Source: Aquimarina sp. (GTDB taxonomy: Bacteria > Bacteroidota > Bacteroidia > Flavobacteriales > Flavobacteriaceae). From it: a DNA stretch of 14,837 nucleotides. The position numbers and the translations under genes were made by a program. Below the pieces are notes generated by a model, which made no database searches, was not told where the DNA came from, and worked only from the letters and a program-made list of their open reading frames with translations. Below, piece by piece: positions 1 through 6,245 of this stretch (position 1 is its first letter; the number at the start of each line of letters is the position of its first letter). Location: assembly GCA_011524575.1 (NCBI GenBank), contig WTKB01000034.1, positions 1 to 14,837 of the forward strand, written 5' to 3'.

Positions 1-19
1 ATAAATAATAGCAACTGTT

Positions 20-265
20 ATGAATACTTCAAATTCTAAGTTAAATTTATCCAAAGGAGTGCAAAAAGTAGCGGCTTCTCTTTTACCAACAACACTTGGT
101 CCTGTACTTACCTATAATGCCTTTATGAATCAAGATCATGAATTGTTTTATATTGTTTTAACCTTTGGGGTGGCTTTTATGTTTTTAGCAATTTTTTTAT
201 TTATAAAGGGTATTCTTGAAATTACAAATGCACTTTTAGGACCTTCTAAAAAAAAGAGTTTATAA
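20..265 (+). CDS. DUF6095 family small membrane protein
   Basis: An 81-residue protein of unknown function with two predicted membrane segments, roughly residues 17-36 and 43-67, and a short basic C-terminus (PSKKKSL). The stretch around YNAFMNQ between the helices and the FIKGI end of helix 2 match what I remember of the flavobacterial DUF6095 family. It would sit in the inner membrane with only short loops exposed, so an enzymatic role is unlikely. The ATG at 20 is preceded by stop codons at 2-4, 6-8 and 9-11, so an upstream gene, if one exists, ends within the first bases of the window. A terminator-like hairpin follows, so this is probably the last gene of a unit that starts outside the window. 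From memory, family members often lie beside murQ in flavobacteria; that cannot be checked here. Confidence 0.8.
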   Translation: MNTSNSKLNLSKGVQKVAASLLPTTLGPVLTYNAFMNQDHELFYIVLTFGVAFMFLAIFLFIKGILEITNALLGPSKKKSL

Positions 266-276
266 GTATAGTATTG

Positions 277-329
277 AGAGCTTGTTTAAATTTTTGAATT
301 ACAGTTTGTATTCCCTTTAAATAAGCTCT
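277..329. repeat. Palindromic intergenic repeat, copy 1 (split arms)
   Basis: The arm AGAGCTTGTTTAAA (277-290) is answered by TTTAAATAAGCTCT (316-329), giving a 14-bp stem with one G-T wobble and a 25-base spacer. The same half-site recurs at 1381, 7942 and 14764. The right arm also forms the left half of the terminator hairpin at 323-337, so the two structures are mutually exclusive. Confidence 0.55.
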
Positions 330-342
330 GAGAGCTTTTTTT
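323..342 (+). terminator. Rho-independent terminator after the DUF6095 gene
   Basis: AAGCTC (323-328), loop TGA and GAGCTT (332-337) form a compact 6-bp stem that runs into seven T residues (336-342). The position, 58 bases after the stop codon and before the cytochrome gene, suits termination of the first transcript. Confidence 0.6.
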
Positions 343-410
343 AAATACCCTCTATTATTAATAGTATTTTATTTTTTGAATTACAATTGAATTTTTTTAT
401 ATTTATTTAT

Positions 411-827
411 ATGAGAAAAATATTACATATATATATTGTTGCATTTTGTTTATGGTCTTGTTCCGAATCACATGCAGATAGAGAGGCATTGATAGAAGAA
501 GCTCTTCAAGAACTTGAAGAACAAGAAGAAACAGATGAGGAGGAAGAAGAAGAAACTTCATTAATGTATTATTCTTCTGAAATATCTAGTTTACTAGATT
601 TACATTGTGTTTCCTGTCATTCTAATGCTAATGCAACAAGTAGTTTATCTTTGGAAGGTTATCAAAATGCAAAAACTTCTTTTGATACAGGTACTTCCTT
701 AGAGCGTATCCAAAGTACGACTAATCCTATGCCTCCTGCTTATAAAACACCACTATCTGTTGATGAAATTGCTAAGTTGATAAAATGGCAAAATGATGGT
801 TTCTTAGAAACAGATCCTAATTTATAA
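411..827 (+). CDS. Acidic mono-heme cytochrome c-like lipoprotein
   Basis: A 138-residue exported protein predicted to bind one heme c. From the ATG at 411 the N-terminus is a short basic, hydrophobic signal ending in a lipobox-like LWSC with Cys17 as the likely lipidated residue. A very acidic low-complexity linker follows (about residues 22-50). The heme site CVSCH is at 66-70, and Met107 in NPMPP is a good candidate for the distal axial ligand. The layout resembles the single-heme domains of Bacteroidota and Planctomycetes surface cytochromes. The frame stays open upstream to a TTG at 387, but that start would put eight extra residues before the signal peptide, so 411 is preferred. The gene lies 12 bases before a YceI gene and is probably co-transcribed with it and with the DUF5777 gene. 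Its redox partner is unknown. Confidence 0.8.
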   Translation: MRKILHIYIVAFCLWSCSESHADREALIEEALQELEEQEETDEEEEEETSLMYYSSEISSLLDLHCVSCHSNANATSSLSLEGYQNAKTSFDTGTSLERIQSTTNPMPPAYKTPLSVDEIAKLIKWQNDGFLETDPNL

Positions 828-839
828 AAACCATTTACT

Positions 840-1373
840 ATGATTAAATCATATCGTTCTTTTCTGTTTTTAGCAGCGATTTTGTTTATGATGCCCTTTG
901 CTAGAGCTCAAAAATATACTACAAAAGTTGGTTTTACTTCTTTTGAAGCTTCTTTACCATCTTTGATTCCTGTAAAAGCTACAGATGAAACTACAAATGC
1001 TATTTGGGATAGTCAAAGTCAGCAGTTTGCGGCACTTATAAAAATTGAAAATTTTGATTTTGCCATTGCATTAATGCAAGAGCATTTCAATGAAAATTAC
1101 ATGGAGTCGGAAAAATTCCCTAAAGCTAGTTTTGTAGGTGTTTTAACCAATGAACTAAACCCAGAGCTAGAGGGTACTTTAAGTATTAGGGGAGTCAAAA
1201 AGCCCTTAGTTGTTCCTGTGTCTTTTGAAAAACTTCGTGAAAATGCTTATAAGATTTCAGGTGATTTTTCTGTAAAACCAGAGGATTTTAATATTAAAAT
1301 TCCTAAAATTGTAAGTTATAAAATTTCTAAGCAAGTTGATATTCACTTCGATTATATCTTAGAGGAAAAATAG
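840..1373 (+). CDS. YceI family periplasmic lipocalin-like protein
   Basis: A 177-residue secreted protein. Residues 1-23 form a signal peptide (hydrophobic core, cleavage probably after ARA). The mature part has the YceI pattern: an early beta-strand region, the segment LMQEHFNENYMESEKFPKA at about residues 79-97, the strand pair TLSIRGVKKPL, and a C-terminal beta-strand. YceI proteins form an extended lipocalin barrel that in solved members holds a polyisoprenoid or similar amphiphile; many are linked to isoprenoid quinone or stress physiology. Its position between a heme c lipoprotein and a DUF5777 barrel suggests a role in an envelope redox module, which is inference from context. It starts 12 bases after the cytochrome stop. 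I am confident of the family but not of the ligand. Confidence 0.9.
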   Translation: MIKSYRSFLFLAAILFMMPFARAQKYTTKVGFTSFEASLPSLIPVKATDETTNAIWDSQSQQFAALIKIENFDFAIALMQEHFNENYMESEKFPKASFVGVLTNELNPELEGTLSIRGVKKPLVVPVSFEKLRENAYKISGDFSVKPEDFNIKIPKIVSYKISKQVDIHFDYILEEK

Positions 1374-1380
1374 AAATGAT

Positions 1381-1395
1381 AGCTTGTTTAAAGCT
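1381..1395. repeat. Palindromic intergenic repeat, copy 2 (half-site)
   Basis: AGCTTGTTTAAA (1381-1392) matches the half-site of the element seen at 277, 7934 and 14764, and continues into a small AGCTT/AAGCT inverted repeat ending at 1395. There is no T tract, so termination is not implied. It lies between the YceI and DUF5777 genes. Confidence 0.4.
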
Positions 1396-1446
1396 TAGAT
1401 CTTGTTATTTAAAACTACTAACTGTAAATGTTGTAAATTACAACTT

Positions 1447-2331
1447 ATGATTTCAAAATACGCTTCTTTACTAGGTATGCCTATGCTCCTAGTATTTTTC
1501 TTTTTTAGTACAAATAGTAGTCTTTATGCTCAGGATGATTTATTAGCAGAATTAGAGTCTCAAAATCAGGATACCATAACTAAGTTTTTACCCCCTGCTT
1601 TTAAAGCTTTTAAAATAGCTAATTTACAGTCTACCAAAGTAGCTTCAAAAAAGGAATTTTATATGTATCTTTCTCATCGTTTTGGTGATGTGAGTAAAGG
1701 GATTTCTACTTTTTTTGGATTGGATGAGGCGAATACCAAAATTGAATTGATCTATGGGCTTTTTGAGGATGTACAATTTGGGATAAGTAGAGAGTCTTAT
1801 CGTCAAACTTACGGATTAACTGCAAAAGCAATTTTAGCTCGTCCTACTAAAAAGTTTCCTATTCAACTTACAGGTTTTACAGCTGTAAATATGTATAGTG
1901 ATTTAGATAATGAACAGTTTCCGCACTTAGACTTTGATCATCAATTTGCTTATGTAACACAGGTACTAGCCTCATATCGTTTTAATGATGGGTTTTCAGT
2001 ACTTTTTACTCCTACTTATTTTAGGCAAAATGCTGTTTTAGAAATCGAACAAGACCATAATCAATTTGCCTTAGGTATGGGGGGGCGTTATAAACTCAGT
2101 AAGCGTTTGAGTGTGAATTTCGATTATGTATGGCATTTAAATAGATACTCCAATTCTAGGTATTATAACCCAATTTCTTTGGGCTTAGACATTGATACAG
2201 GAGGACATATTTTTCAATTATTATTCACTAATGCACAGTCTGCTAATGAGACAGCTTTTATGAGCAATGCAGAGGCTGATATATTAAGTGGCGAACTTTA
2301 TTTTGGTTTTAATTTAATTCGTGTATTTTAG
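1447..2331 (+). CDS. DUF5777 family outer-membrane beta-barrel protein
   Basis: A 294-residue protein with an N-terminal signal peptide (MISKYASLLGMPMLLVFFFF, cleavage probably just after LYAQ), then an acidic segment and a long run of alternating aromatic and polar strands typical of an outer-membrane barrel. The block around PPAFKAFKIANLQSTKVASK and the following YMYLSHRFGDVSKG fit the DUF5777 family as I know it. The function is not established. The frame is open from a TTG at 1402, but that start would add a Cys/Lys-rich leader (KCCKL) ahead of the signal peptide, so the ATG at 1447 is chosen. It comes 73 bases after YceI and is followed after 19 bases by porQ. Grouping with YceI and a heme protein is a recurring Bacteroidota arrangement as far as I recall, and hints at a shared envelope electron-transfer or ligand-binding task. 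Confidence 0.82.
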   Translation: MISKYASLLGMPMLLVFFFFSTNSSLYAQDDLLAELESQNQDTITKFLPPAFKAFKIANLQSTKVASKKEFYMYLSHRFGDVSKGISTFFGLDEANTKIELIYGLFEDVQFGISRESYRQTYGLTAKAILARPTKKFPIQLTGFTAVNMYSDLDNEQFPHLDFDHQFAYVTQVLASYRFNDGFSVLFTPTYFRQNAVLEIEQDHNQFALGMGGRYKLSKRLSVNFDYVWHLNRYSNSRYYNPISLGLDIDTGGHIFQLLFTNAQSANETAFMSNAEADILSGELYFGFNLIRVF

Positions 2332-2350
2332 TGTTTAATTTTTGGTATAT

Positions 2351-3382
2351 ATGAATAAATTCCTTGGTTGTACTTTGTTTCTAATTTTGCAATATCCTTT
2401 GCTTTGGGGGCAATTAGGAGGAGAGCATACCTATTCTTTTCTAAGTTTAGAAACTTTGCCAGAATTTGCAGCACTAGGGGGGAGTGTCGTTACTGGGAAA
2501 CCTTCAAACGCTCTTACAGGTTTGTATAACCCTGCTACAAATTCATCGGAAAATCATAAAGATATTGCTTTAAATTATACTAATTATATCTCAGATATCA
2601 ATTATGGAGCAGTGGCTACCACTATAGCTTTAAAAGATCGCTATACTTCATTGCACATAGGTGCTTTATATTTAGATTATGGAACTTTTAGTGGGTATGA
2701 TCTTGAAGGAACACCTACCACTGATTTTTCCTCAAAAGAATACGCTATTGTTACAGGATTTCAAAGCTCATTATCAAATACTGATTTCAAGTATGGTGTA
2801 AATTTAAAATTTATTCATTCCAATTTAGAGACCTATACTTCATCAGCCCTTGCTTTGGATTTAGGAATGTCGTACTACAACTCGCTTTCTAAATTTAGTT
2901 TTGCATTTGTAGTTCGTAATTTAGGAACGCAGATTTCAATGTATGAAAACACAAAGGAAACCTTGCCTTTGGAGGTAAACCTAGGAGCTTCTAAGATTTT
3001 AAAAAATGTGGCTGCAAAGTGGTATGTTAATATACATAATTTACAAGATTGGGATTTAGCTTTTTCTAACCCTAATAGAGCTACCGAGGATTTAATCACA
3101 GGAGAATCTATTGCAGAAGATCCTAGTTTTTTTAATAATCTGTTGCGACATATAAATTTAGGTATAGAAATACTACCAGAATCAGATTTTAATATACGTT
3201 TAGGATATAATTTTCGAAGATCAGAAGAGTTACGTATTGTGGATCAGCGTTCTTTTTCTGGTTTTTCAGCAGGTTTCGGATTAAAAATTCGTAGATTTAA
3301 ATTAAGTTATGCTTTTGCTAGATATAATAAAGCAGCACTTTCTAGTTTATTTGGATTAAATATTGACTTAAGTGGGAAATAA
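2351..3382 (+). CDS. porQ: Type IX secretion system protein PorQ
   Basis: A 343-residue exported outer-membrane protein with a FadL/PorV-like beta-barrel. From the ATG at 2351 the signal peptide runs to about WGQ (residue 21). The mature N-terminus, GGEHTYSFLSLETLPEFAAL followed by GG, and the nearby motif LYNPA are typical of PorQ, as are the ending strands (LSYAFARYNKAALSSLFGLN). In known systems PorQ works with PorU, PorV and PorZ in the attachment complex that removes C-terminal signals from T9SS cargo and fixes cargo to the surface. The frame extends three codons upstream to a TTG, but 2351 places the signal peptide normally. The gene overlaps the next one, cmk, by 11 bases; the porQ-cmk pairing is common in Bacteroidota and supports the assignment. 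Confidence 0.87.
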   Translation: MNKFLGCTLFLILQYPLLWGQLGGEHTYSFLSLETLPEFAALGGSVVTGKPSNALTGLYNPATNSSENHKDIALNYTNYISDINYGAVATTIALKDRYTSLHIGALYLDYGTFSGYDLEGTPTTDFSSKEYAIVTGFQSSLSNTDFKYGVNLKFIHSNLETYTSSALALDLGMSYYNSLSKFSFAFVVRNLGTQISMYENTKETLPLEVNLGASKILKNVAAKWYVNIHNLQDWDLAFSNPNRATEDLITGESIAEDPSFFNNLLRHINLGIEILPESDFNIRLGYNFRRSEELRIVDQRSFSGFSAGFGLKIRRFKLSYAFARYNKAALSSLFGLNIDLSGK

Positions 3383-4097
3383 AATTGTAATAGCGATTGA
3401 TGGATATTCATCTACAGGAAAAAGTACTCTTGCCAAACTTTTAGCCTATCATTTGGGTTATATATATATCGATACAGGAGCCATGTACCGATCGGTTGCT
3501 CTTTTTGCTCTAGAAAGTGGATTTATTTATGATAATAAAATTGATACTTCTGCACTTTATGATGCTCTTGATGATATAAAAATATATTTTCAAAGAGATC
3601 CTCAGTCGGGTTATCCAATTCCTTTTTTAAATGAGTGTGCTGTAACTGATAAAATTCGAACTTTAGAAGTTTCCAAATGGGTAAGCCCTATAGCTGCACT
3701 TTCTAAAGTACGTCAAAAACTGGTATTTGAACAACAGCAAATGGCAAAATCCAAAGGAGTAGTTATGGATGGTAGAGATATTGGTACGGTTGTTTTTCCA
3801 GATGCAGAACTCAAACTTTTTGTCACAGCCTCTTTGGAAGTTCGTACAGCACGTAGGTTTAAAGAACTTCAGGAAAAAGAACATAATTTAAGCCTTGAGG
3901 CGGTTCAGCAAAATTTACAACAGCGAGACCACATCGATTCTACAAGAGCTGATTCTCCGTTAAAACAGGCTTTGGATGCAGTATTAGTGGATAATACACA
4001 TACTACAATTGCCCAGCAAGTTCAGTATCTCACAGAACTTGCTCAGCAAAGAGGGGCAGCTTGTAAAAAAGATTTGGATTATAAATACGTATTCTGA
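3372..4097 (+). CDS. cmk: (d)CMP kinase
   Basis: A 241-residue cytoplasmic enzyme that phosphorylates CMP and dCMP with ATP in pyrimidine nucleotide metabolism. Visible features are the P-loop GYSSTGKST at residues 11-19, the substrate-side motif DTGAMYRSVA, the MDGRDIGTVVFPDAELKLFV core, and the lid region RFKELQEKE followed by QQRDHIDSTRADSPLK, all characteristic of Cmk. The length is close to the bacterial norm (E. coli about 227). The only sensible start is GTG at 3372, inside the end of porQ, because the P-loop strand (KIVIAIDG) begins a few residues later and no ATG is near. The 11-base overlap suggests translational coupling with porQ. Transcription meets the minus-strand methyltransferase gene 54 bases further on. 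Confidence 0.95.
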   Translation: MGNKIVIAIDGYSSTGKSTLAKLLAYHLGYIYIDTGAMYRSVALFALESGFIYDNKIDTSALYDALDDIKIYFQRDPQSGYPIPFLNECAVTDKIRTLEVSKWVSPIAALSKVRQKLVFEQQQMAKSKGVVMDGRDIGTVVFPDAELKLFVTASLEVRTARRFKELQEKEHNLSLEAVQQNLQQRDHIDSTRADSPLKQALDAVLVDNTHTTIAQQVQYLTELAQQRGAACKKDLDYKYVF

Positions 4098-4111
4098 TAA
4101 ACAAACTCTTG

Positions 4112-4151
4112 TACCAATTTATTTTATATCGATTTCAAAGACTAATTGGTA
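4112..4151. terminator. Weak inverted repeat between convergent genes
   Basis: TACCAATT (4112-4119) and AATTGGTA (4144-4151) form an 8-bp stem with a 24-base loop, in the gap between the cmk stop and the stop of the convergent methyltransferase gene. Neither side has a proper T tract. It may be a shared, weak terminator, but it could be chance. Confidence 0.3.
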
Positions 4152-5327
4152 TTACTTCGTGTTAAATTTTGCTTTTTTACTTCCAGCATACATTTTAAAT
4201 TGAAATAACCGTGCTTCAAGCCCCCCATTAAATACTTTGATTTTACGGGATGGTCGCAGCCCTATTTTCTTAAAAGCATTTAAATCTGTGGTGATAAACC
4301 ATGCTTCACTTCCTGGGTATTTTCCTTTAAGGGTATCGCCTACATTTTCATAAAACTTGTCTGCATCCAGCTTTAGACGTTCTCCGTAAGGAGGATTAAA
4401 AAGAAGATGTAGTGGCTTATCTGGAGCAATTTCTTTTTTAGAATCAAAAAAATTACCTTCCCAAACTTCTATAAAATCATCAAGGTTAGCATTGCTCACA
4501 TTATCATGAGCTTTGTTTACTGCCGAAGGTGCTTTGTCAAATCCTTGAATTTTTACCCTAGGACTTTGTACGCGACTAAGAAGCGAATTTTTAATTTTTT
4601 CAAAAAGTTCTTTATCCCAATCTTGCCATTTTTCAAAAGCAAAATAAGACCTGTTTATATTTGCAGGAATATTTGCAGCAATCATTGCGGCTTCTATTAA
4701 TAGCGTACCACTTCCACACATAGGATCTATAAAATCTGTGTAGCCTTTCCATCCAGATAAACCTATAATTCCTGCGGCAAGCACTTCGTTTATAGGAGCA
4801 ATATTGGTTTGATCTCTATACCCCCTTTGGTGTAAAGAAGGACCAGAGCTATCAAGTGCAATGCTACAAAAGTTTTCACTAAGGTGAAGGGAAATACTTA
4901 AATCGGGGTCTTGCGTATCTACATCAGGACGCATTCCAAATTTTTTTCGAAATTGATCTACAATAGCATCTTTAGTTTTAAGGGCTACGTATTTGGAGTG
5001 TTTGAATTTTTTACTGGTAACTGTAGCATGTACAGAAAAAGTTTGATCGATAGTAAAGTATTTAGACCAATTTACAGATTGTACAAAATCATAAAGCTGT
5101 TCTTCGGTGTAAATTCGTTGTTTTCGAGCAATGGGTTTTAAGATTTTTAAGGCTGTTCTAAGACTTAAATTGGCTTTGTACATGAAGCCAGTGTCTCCAT
5201 AAAAACTAACCATTCGTGGTCCTTTTTCAATTTGTTTTGCATTTAAGGTTTTTAATTCCTCTGCAAGAATATCTTCAAATCCAAAAAAAGTTTTGGCAAT
5301 CATTGGAAATGTTGTAGTTGTAGCCAT
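4152..5327 (-). CDS. THUMP-domain class I SAM-dependent RNA methyltransferase (RlmL N-terminal half type)
   Basis: A 391-residue enzyme expected to methylate a guanine N2 in 23S rRNA, by homology with the N-terminal half of E. coli RlmL (m2G2445). The N-terminus (MIAKTFFGFEDILAEEL, residues 9-25) leads into a ferredoxin-like and THUMP RNA-binding region to about residue 155. The conserved SLHQRGYR (164-171) follows. The Rossmann methyltransferase domain has the SAM-binding motif DPMCGSGT at 201-208 and the catalytic motif NPPYGER at 311-317. E. coli RlmL is about 700 residues because a second methyltransferase (RlmK) is fused to it; that half is absent here, as usual in Bacteroidota. The ATG at 5327 fits the family N-terminus. 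A promoter-like pair lies just upstream. Confidence 0.9.
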   Translation of the reverse strand: MATTTTFPMIAKTFFGFEDILAEELKTLNAKQIEKGPRMVSFYGDTGFMYKANLSLRTALKILKPIARKQRIYTEEQLYDFVQSVNWSKYFTIDQTFSVHATVTSKKFKHSKYVALKTKDAIVDQFRKKFGMRPDVDTQDPDLSISLHLSENFCSIALDSSGPSLHQRGYRDQTNIAPINEVLAAGIIGLSGWKGYTDFIDPMCGSGTLLIEAAMIAANIPANINRSYFAFEKWQDWDKELFEKIKNSLLSRVQSPRVKIQGFDKAPSAVNKAHDNVSNANLDDFIEVWEGNFFDSKKEIAPDKPLHLLFNPPYGERLKLDADKFYENVGDTLKGKYPGSEAWFITTDLNAFKKIGLRPSRKIKVFNGGLEARLFQFKMYAGSKKAKFNTK

Positions 5328-5357
5328 AATTGTCTAAGATTAATTTTTACTATCCTA

Positions 5358-5391
5358 CAAAAATACACTAATTTTGTACCCTTGTGCCAAA
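5358..5391 (-). promoter_or_regulatory. Bacteroidota-type promoter of the methyltransferase gene
   Basis: Read on the minus strand, TTTG (5388-5391) stands 22 bases before TATTTTTG (5358-5365). This matches the Bacteroidota sigma consensus TTTG / TAnnTTTG with a slightly long spacer. The start codon is 30 bases further on, which gives a short leader. Confidence 0.5.
5369..5376 (+). promoter_or_regulatory. Possible -7 box on the opposite strand, towards the ZIP gene
   Basis: TAATTTTG matches TAnnTTTG on the plus strand inside the minus-strand promoter. No TTTG -33 element is present at the right distance. If used, it would give the ZIP gene a leader of about 90 bases. Confidence 0.25.
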
Positions 5392-5469
5392 CCTTTAAGA
5401 AAGTTACCCCTAAATCTAGGTACTTAATTTTATCAATTATTTTATTTGAAATATTTATTTATGTATTAA

Positions 5470-6168
5470 ATGAGTTACTTCCTTCCTTTTTTTACTGTTA
5501 TAGTAAGTTTTATACTTACTTATTTTTTTAAACCTAATAATCAGAAGGCAGTAAAGATTTTTCTTTCTTTTAGTGGTGGATTTTTATTAGGAATTACTCT
5601 TTTTGAATTTCTGCCAGAGCTATATGGAGCTTCTCATCATGGCCATGATCACCCACATCTAGATCACAGAACTGTAGGGCTATGGATTGCTGGAGGTATT
5701 TTGTTTCAGATTTTTTTAGAGATCTTCTCTCATGGTGCTGAACATGGTCATATTCATCATGCGAGTCAATCAGAGCGTTTTCCTATTATGTTCTTTTTGA
5801 GTTTGTTCATTCATTCTTTTTTTGAAGGCTTTCCGTTGCATCACACAGATGGAATACTTTTGGGAGTGATCATTCATAAGTTTCCAGTAGCAATTATTGT
5901 GAGTAGTTTTTTATTACAATCTAATTTTTCTAAAAATAAAATAGCCTTATTTATTTTACTATTTGCATTTTCTACACCGCTTGGTGTATGGGTGTCTAGT
6001 AATTTTGAAGGTATCATGAAGTATTACACGCACATTTCGGCTTTAGTAGTAGGTGTATTTTTGCATGTCTCCACAACAATTCTTTTTGAAAGTAGTGAAG
6101 GGCACAGGTACAATATTGCAAAGATTACAGCCATTATTTCGGCTTTAGTTATGGCGTATTTTTGGTGA
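5470..6168 (+). CDS. ZIP family metal transporter
   Basis: A 232-residue inner-membrane protein with about seven to eight hydrophobic segments, predicted to import a divalent metal such as zinc or iron. The fourth-helix signature HSFFEG is at residues 115-120 (ligands His115 and Glu119). The fifth-helix motif HKFP is at 136-139, where most ZIP proteins have HKxPEG; here the Glu is replaced by Val (HKFPVAI). Two His-rich stretches, SHHGHDHPHLDH (55-66) and HGAEHGHIHH (88-97), lie on hydrophilic loops and look like metal-capture or sensing loops. The ATG at 5470 begins directly at the first helix. The gene is divergent from the methyltransferase gene and 77 bases upstream of the peptidase gene. 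No metal-regulator operator was recognised, so the metal remains open. Confidence 0.88.
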   Translation: MSYFLPFFTVIVSFILTYFFKPNNQKAVKIFLSFSGGFLLGITLFEFLPELYGASHHGHDHPHLDHRTVGLWIAGGILFQIFLEIFSHGAEHGHIHHASQSERFPIMFFLSLFIHSFFEGFPLHHTDGILLGVIIHKFPVAIIVSSFLLQSNFSKNKIALFILLFAFSTPLGVWVSSNFEGIMKYYTHISALVVGVFLHVSTTILFESSEGHRYNIAKITAIISALVMAYFW

Positions 6169-6245
6169 TTTTAGAGGCTTATAGGTAGTGTTTCCTTTAT
6201 TTTTTGTAGCTTTAACAGATAAAGTTAAAATACACACACCTAACT

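Noticed and set aside
387..410. Upstream TTG start for the cytochrome
   Set aside because: It would place a second hydrophobic stretch ahead of a normal lipoprotein signal; the ATG at 411 fits better.
1402..1446. Upstream TTG start for the DUF5777 protein
   Set aside because: It adds a Cys/Lys-rich leader before a good signal peptide starting at 1447.
4506..5141. Plus-strand reading frames inside the methyltransferase gene
   Set aside because: They are antisense to a clear conserved gene and are Phe/Tyr/Lys-rich with no family resemblance.
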